Notes: a model not told the origin generated them from the letters alone. A DNA stretch of 64,000 nucleotides from JBPOFY01 sp051252415 (GCA_051252415.1 JBPOGA010000004.1:124001-188000); one strand, 5' to 3'; shown: positions 8,525 through 17,005, counted from the stretch's first letter. Numbers and translations are program-made.

Positions 8525-8563
8525 GGGTCATGTCATTACCTTCGTGGTCACATGTTTGCCGCT
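8525..8563 (+). repeat. Decayed remnant of a RAYT left end
   Basis: GGGTCATGTC at 8525-8534 and ATGTTTGCCGCT at 8552-8563 exactly match, in the same order, 5223-5232 and 5258-5269 in the leader of the RAYT element, with an 8-nt shorter spacer. No transposase follows. The remaining bases up to the next gene at 8723 show nothing I can name. Confidence 0.55.
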
Positions 8564-8722
8564 CGAGTTGTTGGTTTCTCCCTTGCGGAAAGCGGAGCGA
8601 TCATTTAACTCAGTCATTGTCTGACTCGTGCAAGCGGTGCATGTGAATCGCGTCACGTTTCAACCTTCAAGCAACTGATTGTCTAGCCTATATCTACCAC
8701 CCCGAACTCAAGGAATTCCGAT

Positions 8723-9646
8723 ATGCAAATCGAATACTATACTGCCGAAGCCTTTACCGAACACCCCTTTCATGGCGCCCAGATCACGGTCTTTCCGGAG
8801 GCAAAGGGGCTGAATCTTCGGCAGATGCAGAAACTTGCGGCGGAGATGAATCTGTCGGAGACGGTATTCGTCACGGCGCAGCGCGACAACAGTTTCGCCA
8901 TTCGAGTCTTTAGCCCTTTGAAAGAAATCGAATTTGCCGGACATCCAATGATTGCGACGGGCCATGTTCTGGCCTCCCTCGGCAAAATCGATCTCGCCAC
9001 TTCGCCCGGCAAGGCGACCTTTCAATTACATTCCGGACCGGTCGATCTCCTTGTTCACGGCACTCCAGGCAAGCCGGAGTTGATTCAATTCAGCATGACG
9101 GCCTCCGCGAAATTCGACTATTTGACGCCGCCTGAAAGCGAGATCGCCGAATCCCTAGGCATCGAGGTCGACGATATTTGCACGGATACGTTTCGTCCGA
9201 TCATGGCGACACGGGACCAGACCTACCTGATCGTTCCCGTCAAGTCCTTCAATGCGGTTCGCAAGGCCGTATTCAATCATCGTTTGTGGACCCATTCGTC
9301 CGCGATGATGGTCTCGGAAATACTCCTTTTCTCTAGCGACACGGAAGAGCCACAGCACGATTTTCATGGTCGCTTGCTTGGCCCAGATATCGGCGTGCGT
9401 GAAGATCCTCCGATTGGCTCGTCCATGCCGGTTTTCACTAGTTACCTACACCAGCAATCCAATAGCCCTGAAGGATCACGATCCTTCAGTATCGAGCGGG
9501 GCACTTTGGAGACGCGCCAGAGCATTCTCAACGTCGAAGCCCATAATGATGGCAGCGAAAGTCTTTCCATTAAGGTCGGCGGTCCGGCGATCGCGATTAG
9601 CCAAGGGGCCATCCTTGTTCCGGTAGAGGAAACGCTTTTGGTATAG
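8723..9646 (+). CDS. PhzF family isomerase/epimerase-like protein
   Basis: Two-lobed diaminopimelate-epimerase-like fold of the PhzF family, which carries out isomerisations; most members have no assigned substrate. Seen here are the N-terminal YYTAEAF start, the conserved glutamate in NLSETVFV (E46, matching the catalytic Glu of PhzF), FAGHP.IATGHVL (71-83) and, near residue 235, EDPPIGSS. The last departs from the usual EDPATGSA, with Thr replaced by Ile, so activity may be altered. An AAGGA site lies 10 bp before the ATG. At 307 aa it is slightly longer than typical members. No phenazine genes are nearby, so it should not be read as phenazine synthesis. Confidence 0.85.
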   Translation: MQIEYYTAEAFTEHPFHGAQITVFPEAKGLNLRQMQKLAAEMNLSETVFVTAQRDNSFAIRVFSPLKEIEFAGHPMIATGHVLASLGKIDLATSPGKATFQLHSGPVDLLVHGTPGKPELIQFSMTASAKFDYLTPPESEIAESLGIEVDDICTDTFRPIMATRDQTYLIVPVKSFNAVRKAVFNHRLWTHSSAMMVSEILLFSSDTEEPQHDFHGRLLGPDIGVREDPPIGSSMPVFTSYLHQQSNSPEGSRSFSIERGTLETRQSILNVEAHNDGSESLSIKVGGPAIAISQGAILVPVEETLLV

Positions 9647-10054
9647 AGATTAGGGGCGGATTTTTTCGTTCTTGGAAACTGGATCGCAAAGGAGAGCCAA
9701 AAGATGGGTGCTCAAAAAGGAGGCAAACGTAGGAAATAGAATATAGTTTAAGCGCACTTAAGCGGTGGGGGCTCAGAAGGGGAGAAGTGTTTAAAATAAA
9801 CGTCTTTTAGGCGCTTAACTGGAGGCAAAATCAAAAGGTGGGAAAGTGAAACAAAGAGGGGCAACACGTAGAGGGATTTCAAAACGAGGGCTATCGTTAG
9901 TAGAGGGGGAAGCGGCCGAAGGATCAGTAAATCTCTGCCCGCAGTAAGCATATTGCATTGTAACTCAAGTAATACGGAATGCCACCTTTGGGTTCCTCTT
10001 TTAAGCTTCGGCCTGTTTGCAAGGCTTCGAAAATCGGATACACTGCCAAGCATC
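9647..10054 (+). other. Intergenic stretch with a partial module-A repeat
   Basis: A partial copy of the intergenic repeat (TTTAAGCGCACTTAAGCGGT) lies at 9748-9767, preceded by a weak relative of the AAAATATA repeat. The rest is purine-rich and shows no convincing gene, promoter or terminator. A longer frame upstream of the lipoprotein start at 10055 exists but looks non-coding. Confidence 0.5.
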
Positions 10055-11365
10055 GTGAAAGCATTGCTGGCAGCTCTCGGGGTTCGATTGAATAGTCTGC
10101 TTTTGATGTTTTGTGCCGCAGTCTTGTCGGGGTGCAGCTATCTAGAACAGCCAAACGCCCCTGAGTATGCACCCGCTCTCCAGCAAGCCAGCGTAGATCG
10201 TATTGAGCAACGGAAGCGCGAAGCCGAAGGCAACAGCCTCACCGAGAAGGCCGCTCATTTTGAACAAGTCATCTTCACTCGATTCAAAGCCTCCGAACAC
10301 GATCTATTCGGTGAAGAGCGGCGTGCCAATCAAGTTCTCATCGTGGATCTGGAAAGCACGGCACTGGTTTTGGCTGCAACCGTTCTGAAATGTGAAGTGA
10401 CTCGCGACCCCAAAGACTTGCACGCGGCCCAGCGGATTGTCGAGAGCCTCATCGCTCTGGACCAACTCAACGGCTACGATGGTTTTCTGCCCTACGAAGT
10501 GGAGGGTGCTTCATTAAAGATCATTGATGGGCGGACACACGCCAACGCCTACTCTCAACTGATGTGGGCATATGTCCTCGTCGCACAGAAACTGATCGGC
10601 TCAGAGGCACAACTTCAGGTACGCACTCACGCACAAGCCATTGCCCAGTATTTCCTGAAAAACCAATTCGTGATGCGAGATGCAAATGGTCGTAAGATTG
10701 AGTTTAGCGATCTCTCACCGTCTCGATGGCAACTCTCCCGCAGCCGTGCACTCGACTTCATCAGCATCGCCGAGTCTTTACGGTTCCTACTCCCTGTGGA
10801 TGATCCACAGATTGGAGCACTCGATCGCTATATTCGGAAATCAACTCAACGGGGCTACCGCCAAAAAATCCAAAAGCTACATTTTCGCTTTCTCGACTAT
10901 CACCTGCCCACACACGGCAGCGACTGGCTCAATATGATTCGTCTCTATACTTTGGTCACAGTTTCACAGACTCCGGAATATCAACAAGCATTGGATCATC
11001 TCTACAACAGGCAACGCCATGAGCTAAACCCATTCTTCGCATTGCTCTATGAAGACAGTTCACAACGCGAGACGATCCGGCAGTATATGGTCTGCTTTCC
11101 ACTCAGTGTGGACAACGCTCTAGTCCTCCCCAGTGACAACTTGCAGCTTAAGCCATATCCCCCCTACATGAAGAACGAACGCATGCTCGAAGCGGAAGTA
11201 CCACTACCCATTTACCAACGCCCCTTGACCGATCATGAGTGGAAGCGAAACCCGTATCGTGTCTATGGAGGCACGATAAATACCCCCATCCAATACAGTG
11301 GCACAGACTATTACTTGGCCTACTGGCTCGGCCGCGCCAATGGAATGATTGAGCAGAACTGGTAA
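10055..11365 (+). CDS. Lipoprotein of unknown function, probably alpha-helical
   Basis: A GTG at 10055 gives a short basic n-region, a hydrophobic core and the lipobox LSGC, so the mature protein should begin at the cysteine and be anchored to a membrane on the periplasmic side. About 400 helical residues follow with aromatic-rich segments (HANAYSQLMWAY, YYLAYWLGR) and repeated pairs of helices, which would suit an alpha/alpha-toroid such as a glycan-processing or glycan-binding protein; this is inference from pattern only. The frame is open further upstream to 9953, but that part lacks signal-peptide logic. It stands alone and converges with the GH16-like gene on the other strand. I do not recognise the family. 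Confidence 0.7.
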   Translation: MKALLAALGVRLNSLLLMFCAAVLSGCSYLEQPNAPEYAPALQQASVDRIEQRKREAEGNSLTEKAAHFEQVIFTRFKASEHDLFGEERRANQVLIVDLESTALVLAATVLKCEVTRDPKDLHAAQRIVESLIALDQLNGYDGFLPYEVEGASLKIIDGRTHANAYSQLMWAYVLVAQKLIGSEAQLQVRTHAQAIAQYFLKNQFVMRDANGRKIEFSDLSPSRWQLSRSRALDFISIAESLRFLLPVDDPQIGALDRYIRKSTQRGYRQKIQKLHFRFLDYHLPTHGSDWLNMIRLYTLVTVSQTPEYQQALDHLYNRQRHELNPFFALLYEDSSQRETIRQYMVCFPLSVDNALVLPSDNLQLKPYPPYMKNERMLEAEVPLPIYQRPLTDHEWKRNPYRVYGGTINTPIQYSGTDYYLAYWLGRANGMIEQNW

Positions 11366-11497
11366 CGCCTATTACTTACTTAGGGGCTCAACAGATAACA
11401 TGGGAGGAGTTGCCACCCGCCGACGTAAGCAAAAACTTTCGAGAGAATAGTAAGCTTTACAAAATTAAGAAAAATTGGACTGACCTTTCGAAGGCTC

Positions 11498-12880
11498 TTA
11501 TTCTACGGTCGCGACGCGGTAGAACCTTTTACCGTCTGGCACTTCAGGTAAGTTTGAGTGGGTTAAGATAAGGCTCGTGCTGGCGGCGGTCTGTGAATCG
11601 ACCGGGGTCCAGTCGCTCAGGTTTTCGGAATAGTCTAGGCGATAGAGTCGACCGACCTCCCCGGTGATTTGAAGCTGGACGCTGTCGTTGGGCACCATGC
11701 TGAATAGTTCGATTGAGGAGACGGGGAGAGGGCGTGGCGTGAATTGAAAGTCGCTGATAACTACCTCGAATTCCTGTCCGTTTTGAGGCGCTGATCCGTT
11801 GAGTAGCCAAAGATTTATCCGAGTTTGCTCGAAGGCTGGCTCAGGGACATCCGATCCCGTAAAGGTCCAATCTGCAATGGGTGCTAGAAGTCCGGTCGTG
11901 CTCTCGAAGTGGACCTGATTGGGACTCCATTCAAAGCTATGAATTGTATCGGTGGCACTGGGTATGGTGATTCGCGTGAGGTTTCCCGATGTTGTGTAGG
12001 GTTGCACCACGAATTGAGCGTTGGTGGGATCGCTTGGATTTCCCCATTTCGCGATTTCGATATCGATCTCGCGGTAGGCTGGATGGTCGGAGTTTACTTC
12101 CCAGGTGAAGAGGCCCAAAACAACATTGGCATCGAAATTTTCGACGGGCGTTTCTATGCAAAATTTGTAAGTGCCGTATCCCAACGATTCTCTGAGAATG
12201 ACTTCGGCGCAAGTCCACTGGCCAGCATCCTCGGTGATTTTGAGGTGGAGTTTTCCATTGCCATCGACCCAGGCATTTTCCGCGTCTCCTCCGAAGTAAT
12301 TTGGGCCAGGCCCGAAGAGGTTGTTGTCGGAATCTTTGATGTCCCAATCGTAACCTCCAAATGTTAAGGCCAGGCCGGTGTGGTAAATCTCGAAGCTATC
12401 CAGGGCATTGGTGATGATTTCTTCTGGAATACGGGAAACACCGAGAACGGGTGGCGGCGTGTAACTTGTCGGGATGAGAAAGGCGGCAATCCTCACCGCC
12501 AATAGATCACTGGGGTGGGTCGTGATGTCTGCGGTCCATGAACCATCCGGTTGAATCGGAATGAGCATCGAGGCCTCGCTGGGTTTGGTCCACCAAAGGT
12601 TTGAACCGGGAATAAAGACGCAGACGATGACGCGGTGATCTGCGGGAACGGCATCGGTCACGGTTCCGTGAAGATCGTCGTTGCTCCCGTAAGCTGGGGC
12701 AACTGAGTAGGAGATGGTCTGGGCCCTCACAGAAGTGAGGGCGATTGTGATGAGCCCGCACATCAAAAGTGCGAGTTGCAGAAGCCTCTGAGGATTGTCA
12801 CTTTGATGGTCGATGACGCTGGTAAGGTAAGACACGCTACTGATAGTGGTTTGTTTTTTACGTGCGGTGGTTGTGAGCAT
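11498..12880 (-). CDS. Secreted GH16-like glycoside hydrolase with C-terminal beta module
   Basis: A hydrophobic segment near residues 33-53 ending SVRAQ looks like a signal peptide with a long N-terminal tail. A beta-sandwich-like N-domain (55-150) is followed by a concanavalin-like glucanase domain (about 160-390) with the GH16 catalytic signature EIDIE at residues 271-275 (nucleophile E271, assisting D273, acid/base E275) and surrounding Trp-rich strands. GH16 enzymes cleave beta-1,3/1,4 glucans, laminarin, agar or carrageenan; the substrate cannot be told from this sequence. The last 75 residues (LYRLDYSENLSDW ... KRFYRV) match the C-terminal module shared by other secreted proteins in the window. 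It is monocistronic. Confidence 0.8.
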   Translation of the reverse strand: MLTTTARKKQTTISSVSYLTSVIDHQSDNPQRLLQLALLMCGLITIALTSVRAQTISYSVAPAYGSNDDLHGTVTDAVPADHRVIVCVFIPGSNLWWTKPSEASMLIPIQPDGSWTADITTHPSDLLAVRIAAFLIPTSYTPPPVLGVSRIPEEIITNALDSFEIYHTGLALTFGGYDWDIKDSDNNLFGPGPNYFGGDAENAWVDGNGKLHLKITEDAGQWTCAEVILRESLGYGTYKFCIETPVENFDANVVLGLFTWEVNSDHPAYREIDIEIAKWGNPSDPTNAQFVVQPYTTSGNLTRITIPSATDTIHSFEWSPNQVHFESTTGLLAPIADWTFTGSDVPEPAFEQTRINLWLLNGSAPQNGQEFEVVISDFQFTPRPLPVSSIELFSMVPNDSVQLQITGEVGRLYRLDYSENLSDWTPVDSQTAASTSLILTHSNLPEVPDGKRFYRVATVE

Positions 12881-12948
12881 TGTGCTGCGGGGGAAGAGGG
12901 GCGTTTGAATCGGGTAGAGGAGATTCTGAATGGGACTTAAGAGAGGTC

Positions 12949-13150
12949 GAACGCAAAATATACAGTTTAAATTACTAGGACTGGATATGACTCACGCAAA
13001 GACGCAAAGCAATGGATCATGAATCAATTACGTCAGAGTCGCTTTGCGCCTTTGCATCTTGAAGCCGCCCCCATTTCGGCATGTTCATGGCAGGAGCGGC
13101 AGGGCGTGAGATAAATTACGTCGTGTTCGTTAAGCGCATTTAGGTAGTGG
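12949..13150 (+). repeat. Intergenic repeat block (AAAATATA unit plus modules D and A)
   Basis: AACGCAAAATATACAGTTTA at 12949 is followed by ACTGGATATGACTCACGCAA, then a module D copy: ATGAATCAATTACGTCAGAG, CTTTGCGCC, CTTGAAGCCGC, CATGGCAGGAGCGG and GGCGTGAGAT. It ends with a partial module A (TTAAGCGCATTTA). Module D recurs nearly intact at 13757 and in part at 15395 and 16260. The 366-bp gap before the DUF1328 gene is almost filled by this block. Confidence 0.75.
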
Positions 13151-13246
13151 AAGTTCTGCTAGTGAGAATTATCGTGTGTGTTTGCAATATTACAGGTAGC
13201 ATCTATGCTAGGTGCTTAAGAATAATTAATAAACGAAAGGTTCACT

Positions 13247-13417
13247 ATGTTATCTTGGTCAATTACGTTTCTATTGCTAGCGATCATTGCAGCTGTATTG
13301 GGTTTTAGTGGCATTGCAGGAGCAGCAGCAGGTATCGCCAAAATCCTATTCTACATTTTTCTAATTTTATTGGTCGTTTCAGCGATCTCACGTGCTCTAC
13401 GGGGAAAAACACCCTGA
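13247..13417 (+). CDS. DUF1328 family small membrane protein (YtjA-like)
   Basis: This 56-aa protein begins MLSWSITFLLLAIIAA and consists of two hydrophobic helices (about 3-18 and 32-47) separated by GFSGIAGAAAGIAK, which is the DUF1328 signature, and ends with a short basic tail. Members sit in the inner membrane and are often linked to envelope or general stress; their biochemical function is unknown. An AAAGG stretch precedes the ATG. A small lipoprotein gene follows 31 bp downstream and both end at one clear terminator, so they probably form a two-gene unit. Confidence 0.85.
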   Translation: MLSWSITFLLLAIIAAVLGFSGIAGAAAGIAKILFYIFLILLVVSAISRALRGKTP

Positions 13418-13448
13418 ATAACAGAAGTAAACAAACATAATAAATAGT

Positions 13449-13640
13449 ATGAAACTTAAGGAATTATCTCTCTGGATTATACTCGCACTTGGTGTGAGTG
13501 CGTTTGCGTTGACGGGTTGTGATGACAACAACCTCGAAGATGCGGCTGACGAAGTCGGTGACGCTGTCGAAGATGGTGCTGATGCAGTTAAAGATGGTAT
13601 ACATGACGCGGCTGATGCCGTGAAGGATGCCACCAATTAA
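13449..13640 (+). CDS. Small lipoprotein with Ala/Asp-rich amphipathic repeats
   Basis: This 63-aa protein has a signal peptide with lipobox ALTGC (Cys25), then an acidic tail built of near-11-residue units (DAADEVGDAVE, DGADAVKDGI, DAADAVKDA) that would form an amphipathic helix, somewhat like entericidin or LEA-type 11-mers. After processing only about 39 residues remain, held at the membrane by lipid. It lies directly behind DUF1328 and before a terminator, so a shared envelope-stress role is likely. No family name is certain. Confidence 0.75.
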   Translation: MKLKELSLWIILALGVSAFALTGCDDNNLEDAADEVGDAVEDGADAVKDGIHDAADAVKDATN

Positions 13641-13704
13641 GTGTTTTCGATCACTTCATCAGCTCAACGAGCCAGTGACGTGATTTAGACTCAATCAATC
13701 AACA

Positions 13705-13736
13705 ACCGCCTGGACTGCGTTCCGGGCGGTTTTTTT
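13705..13736 (+). terminator. Rho-independent terminator of the DUF1328/lipoprotein unit
   Basis: ACCGCC (13705-13710) pairs with GGCGGT (13725-13730) around a 14-nt loop and is followed by a run of Ts to 13736. It lies 65 bp after the lipoprotein stop. Confidence 0.85.
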
Positions 13737-13756
13737 GTGAAGACCCCAATGAGGCA

Positions 13757-14035
13757 GTGACTCACGTAAAGACGCTATGCTCTGCATTGTGAATCAATTA
13801 CGTCAGAGTCGTTTGTGTCTTAGCGTGTTGAAGCCGCGCCCATTCGACATGCTCATGGCAGGAGCGGCTGGGCGTGATCCAACTATGTCGTTTTTGTTCG
13901 GCGTAGTTTAAGCGCATTTAAGCGGTGAGAGTTACGAATGGGAGGTTCTCACGGCGGCACAAAAACACAGAACTTTTAAACTGCTTAAGGACGCCCAATT
14001 TACGCTTAAGTAGGAGAGACTTATGAAATGGAGGT
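13757..14035 (+). repeat. Longest intergenic repeat block (modules D, A, C)
   Basis: Starting with GTGACTCACGTAAAGACGC, this block holds module D (ATCAATTACGTCAGAGTCG, CATGGCAGGAGCGG, GGGCGTGA), module A (GCGTAGTTTAAGCGCATTTA) and module C (AAACTGCTTAAGGACGCCCA, TTTACGCTTAAGTAGGAG). The CTTAAG...CTTAAG arms of module C can pair into a hairpin. The order links pieces found separately elsewhere, so this is the best template for the family. The remaining 140 bp up to the PEP-CTERM gene are AT-rich with no clear promoter. Confidence 0.75.
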
Positions 14036-14176
14036 CGAATGTGAAAAGTGGGCATGTGCCTTTGGTGTTGTTTTTTTTTGTAATTAGGGGGTGAAAAGAG
14101 AGATGAACATAATCTTTTAGTGGGGTAATGTAATTTTGCTTTTAATACATGAATACTTTGTTCATACACTTCACTT

Positions 14177-14761
14177 ATGAACAAATTGCCAGTCGCACTT
14201 CTTTTTTCGGTGTCTCTAACGACCGCGTCTCATGCTGATTTCTCTACAGTTGGTTTTGCAAATTTCATTGCGTCGACAGACCTTGTCCACGCGGACTCAT
14301 TTACACTGGATCAGATCAATGACGGTATAACTGGAACCCAATCTTCGTTCAACGGCTTTGTGACGAACACGCTAGGTTCGATCTCGTTTACCTTTAATCA
14401 GGATTATGATCTGCGAAGCTTCCTTCTTTGGAATGATGTGGTCGTTGTCGATGAAGGCATCGATGATTTTTCCCTGAGCTTCTTTGATTCATCTGACGCG
14501 CAAATTGTAACTCCCTTTGCTACAAATTATGTAGGCCCTCAAACGCAAGTGGCAGGCGAGGAATATATATTTGATGCTCCCGTTCTAAATGTTCGTCGTG
14601 TTGTGCTAGATGTGACTAGCGTTCAGTCAGGAACTTTTACTACTCGTATCGAGATCAGGGAAGTTGATTTTGGGGTCATCCCTGAGCCGGCTTCGGCACT
14701 ATATCTTGGATTCGCAGGAATTGCTTTTGTGACAACTCGCCGTCGTAATCGCCGAGCTTAA
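14177..14761 (+). CDS. PEP-CTERM sorting domain protein
   Basis: This 194-aa exported protein has an N-terminal signal peptide ending near SHAD, a beta-rich body without a recognised catalytic motif, and a C-terminal PEP-CTERM tail: IPEPASA, a hydrophobic helix and the basic end RRRNRRA. By analogy with characterised systems the tail is recognised at Pro-Glu-Pro by an exosortase, which cleaves and anchors the protein to the envelope or extracellular matrix. No exosortase gene is in the window. The body contains NDGITGTQSSF and paired strands that suggest a carbohydrate-binding-like sandwich; that is only a guess. Confidence 0.9.
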   Translation: MNKLPVALLFSVSLTTASHADFSTVGFANFIASTDLVHADSFTLDQINDGITGTQSSFNGFVTNTLGSISFTFNQDYDLRSFLLWNDVVVVDEGIDDFSLSFFDSSDAQIVTPFATNYVGPQTQVAGEEYIFDAPVLNVRRVVLDVTSVQSGTFTTRIEIREVDFGVIPEPASALYLGFAGIAFVTTRRRNRRA

Positions 14762-14798
14762 ACGTGTAGAATTGCCTTGGCTGAAGTTCCTTGGGGTG

Positions 14799-14935
14799 CA
14801 CGTAGCATCATACTGCGAAGGAGGAAGGCACCAGAGCAACAGAGTTTTTAAACTGCTTAAGGGCGCTCAATTTACGCTTAAGTAGGAGTGGCTGTTCTTA
14901 CGTGGTTTCTGGGTAAGGAAGGAAGGGAGGCTGGT
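14799..14935 (+). repeat. Intergenic repeat block (modules B and C)
   Basis: GTAGCATCATACTGCGAAGG (module B) is followed by TTTTTAAACTGCTTAAGGGC, GCTCAATTTACGCTTAAG and TAGGAGTGGCTGTTCTTACG (module C). It closely matches 8380-8510. The CTTAAG/CTTAAG arms around GGCGCTCAATTTACG could form a stem. Confidence 0.75.
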
Positions 14936-14979
14936 AACTATTGAATTGTTATTTGCTACGTAAAGCCGAGTATATTTGT

Positions 14980-15360
14980 ATGAAAAGGAGATTGCTCGGT
15001 GTTGCCCTTGGTTGCCTCTTGGCGTCATTTACTATCTATTCTACGGGGTGCGTGGCTGTGGCCGTCGCTTACGCGACTGCTGATCTTGAAGTGCCTTTGG
15101 ATGCCACCGCAACAGAAGCCGACGCTGCAATAATGGCTGGCTGTAAAGATGCCAACTTGATCTATATTTGGGGGCAATATGATGAGCAAACGACTACAGG
15201 CAGCTATCATTTTCGCACCGTTTATGACAATAAAGTGGCAATTACTTTTGAGCGAATGAGCGATGTTTACATCATGATGCGAATCCGAGTGGATAACTTC
15301 GGTGATGAATATTTTTCCGAGAGGCTCGCTCGCTTAATCAAGAAACGCCTGGAGAAGTAG
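14980..15360 (+). CDS. Small lipoprotein, DUF3568-like
   Basis: The ATG at 14980 (MKRRLLGVALGCLL) gives a proper signal peptide with lipobox STGC, so the protein is lipid-anchored; the frame begins 39 bp earlier at a TTG that is less likely. The mature part opens with a hydrophobic AVAVAYATADLEVPLD segment and continues with a small alpha/beta domain ending in paired strands and basic residues (RLIKKRLEK). This layout fits DUF3568, small lipoproteins common in Verrucomicrobia and Deltaproteobacteria with unknown function. It is monocistronic between two repeat blocks. Confidence 0.7.
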   Translation: MKRRLLGVALGCLLASFTIYSTGCVAVAVAYATADLEVPLDATATEADAAIMAGCKDANLIYIWGQYDEQTTTGSYHFRTVYDNKVAITFERMSDVYIMMRIRVDNFGDEYFSERLARLIKKRLEK

Positions 15361-15394
15361 AAGGCTCAATTGGAGGCGAACGCGAATGTCGCTT

Positions 15395-15465
15395 GATGTA
15401 TCATATCCGCTTTGCGCCTTGTGTCTTGAAGTTAGTCTGCAGCTGGGCATGAGATAAAACACGAG
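15395..15465 (+). repeat. Partial module-D intergenic repeat
   Basis: CTTTGCGCCTTGTGTCTTGA and GCTGGGCATGAGATAAAACA resemble the CTTTGCGCC...CTTGAAG...GGGCGTGAGATAAAT parts of the block at 12990-13120. It is a truncated copy. Confidence 0.5.
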
Positions 15466-15542
15466 GAAATGAACAGGGGAATTGTTCACTTGAGGAGTGA
15501 AACGTATGGTCAAGTCGGGCTTTTTGTGTATACTTTTCACCT

Positions 15543-16034
15543 ATGAATGGTAGTCGATTTCAGCAATCGTTGGAGTTTCTGCAAGGGCATGCGCTCTTTG
15601 GTGGTTTCAGCGATGCGGATATGGCCAAGGTTGTGCCTTTGCTGCAAGAAGACTGTTTTCCTAAAGGGACAATGATTGTGGTTCAGGGTGAAATGGGCGA
15701 TCGACTTTATTTCATTGAGGGCGGCCGTGTGGAAGTGCTGCATACTACGGAGGAGGGCAGAGAGACTTTGTTGGTTCATTTGGAGCCCGGCGATGCTTTT
15801 GGCGAAATGGAGCTTATTGATATACAGGCTCGCTCTGCGACGGTTCGCGCCTTGGAGGACGTGTGCTGCCTCTCTCTGTCGAACCGTGACATCTATCAGC
15901 TCTATAACACGGACCTCGAATTGTATTCTCGTCTCTTGTTGAACATCGCACGCGAGATCAGTCGTCGTTTACGTAAGATGGATGACCAGGCCGTGAGTTG
16001 GTTGAATTCATGTCGCATCCAGGATGACGCATGA
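15543..16034 (+). CDS. Cyclic nucleotide-binding domain protein
   Basis: This 163-aa protein is essentially a single cNMP-binding (CAP_ED) beta-barrel. Landmarks are LFGGFSDADMAKV at the start, PKGTMIVVQGEMGDRLYFIEGG (glycines at barrel turns) and the phosphate-binding cassette GDAFGEMELIDIQARSATV (about residues 84-102), with the Arg that binds the cyclic phosphate. A short helical tail follows, but there is no DNA-binding winged helix as in CRP/FNR. It probably acts as a soluble sensor module for cAMP, cGMP or similar, or in protein-protein regulation. It is flanked by intergenic repeats and has no operon partner. Confidence 0.9.
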   Translation: MNGSRFQQSLEFLQGHALFGGFSDADMAKVVPLLQEDCFPKGTMIVVQGEMGDRLYFIEGGRVEVLHTTEEGRETLLVHLEPGDAFGEMELIDIQARSATVRALEDVCCLSLSNRDIYQLYNTDLELYSRLLLNIAREISRRLRKMDDQAVSWLNSCRIQDDA

Positions 16035-16054
16035 GCCATGACTGAAATAGGGGC

Positions 16055-16365
16055 GATTGTTTAACCGCTTAAGGACGCTATTTTACGCTTTAGCAAGCGG
16101 GGCTTTCATACGTGTTTTTGGGTAAGGAACTCGCTTCGCATTAAGCTACGCAGGTCAAGAGGCGGGATTGTAGGAAAGTGGCTCATGTATCCTGTCCGCT
16201 GTAGCATTCTGCGAAGTAGGAAAACGCAGAACCTTAATGGATTTAATGATGGATACATTAGGGAGGCTTTGTGCTTTCGCGCCTTGAAGCTGATCTCATT
16301 CGAGATGCTCATGGCAGGAGCGGCTTGGCGTGAGAGCAATTACGTCGTTTTTCGGAAAGGACGCT
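16055..16365 (+). repeat. Intergenic repeat block (modules C, B, D)
   Basis: TTTAACCGCTTAAGGACGC with TTTTACGCTTTAGCAAG (module C), then CCTGTCCGCTGTAGCATTCT and GCGAAGTAGGAAAACGCAGA (B), then CGCGCCTTGAAGCTG, GAGATGCTCATGGCAGGAGC and TGGCGTGAGAGCAATTACGT (D). The modules appear in a different order from the copy at 13757, suggesting independent mobility or shuffling. This fills nearly the whole 446-bp gap. Confidence 0.7.
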
Positions 16366-16480
16366 TTATTTAGTCCGATTAGCTGACGTTATTGATTCTT
16401 GAGAGTTTCTACGAGTATGTCTCTGTTTGAAAACGTCCAAAATAGCTGCAAAATGGGTTTTTTTATGCCATATTAAAATC

Positions 16481-17005
16481 ATGAAACATGTAGGCGCTGT
16501 CATTTTTCTATTAGCCAGTCTAGGGTTCAATTCGTTGCTGGCCAAAGAATTCATCTTCTGGAAACACCCTGGTTCATTTACTGATTTTTCGATGTCATCC
16601 TTGGATAGCGAGAAGGATCTTAAATACCTGATCGACGAATTTGAGCGATTTGCCCGCCCTGCGATCGATGCAACATTTCCTAAGGATGAGTATGAAGTCC
16701 TCATTTTGATCGTGAACATCGACATGGCGGGGGGATACGCAACGAGTATAGATTTTGATCAATCATTCGGAATGGAAGATGTTCGTATGATTGACAACAA
16801 CAGTTCATGTTTACTCCAGTTACAATACGAGATCCGTGATACTGCAGGTCGTGTGCTCACCAATGGGAATTATAGTAAACGTGCGCACCGCATAATGTCG
16901 TATAATTCACATCTCGGGCCTAAGCAGAAGTTCCCTTATGTTGCGGAGTTGTTTGAAGATTGGCTGATGCAGGCCAAAAAAGAGGCAAAACAGGCAAGTG
17001 AGTGA
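16481..17005 (+). CDS. Exported protein, DUF3016-like
   Basis: The ATG at 16481 (MKHVGAVIFLLASLGFNSLLAK) opens a clean signal peptide, so the protein is exported to the periplasm. The mature part has a WKHPGSFTDFSM start, a LIVNIDMAGGY strand and a DVRMIDNN segment followed by LQLQYEIRDTAGRVL, which resembles the order of conserved blocks in DUF3016 proteins. These are small periplasmic proteins of unknown function. It ends in a charged helix. There is no operon partner; the next gene is 304 bp away. The family call rests on pattern memory and is moderate. Confidence 0.65.
   Translation: MKHVGAVIFLLASLGFNSLLAKEFIFWKHPGSFTDFSMSSLDSEKDLKYLIDEFERFARPAIDATFPKDEYEVLILIVNIDMAGGYATSIDFDQSFGMEDVRMIDNNSSCLLQLQYEIRDTAGRVLTNGNYSKRAHRIMSYNSHLGPKQKFPYVAELFEDWLMQAKKEAKQASE

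Noticed and set aside
8723..9646. Phenazine biosynthesis gene phzF
   Set aside because: Only the family fold is shared; no other phz gene is present and a conserved block is altered.
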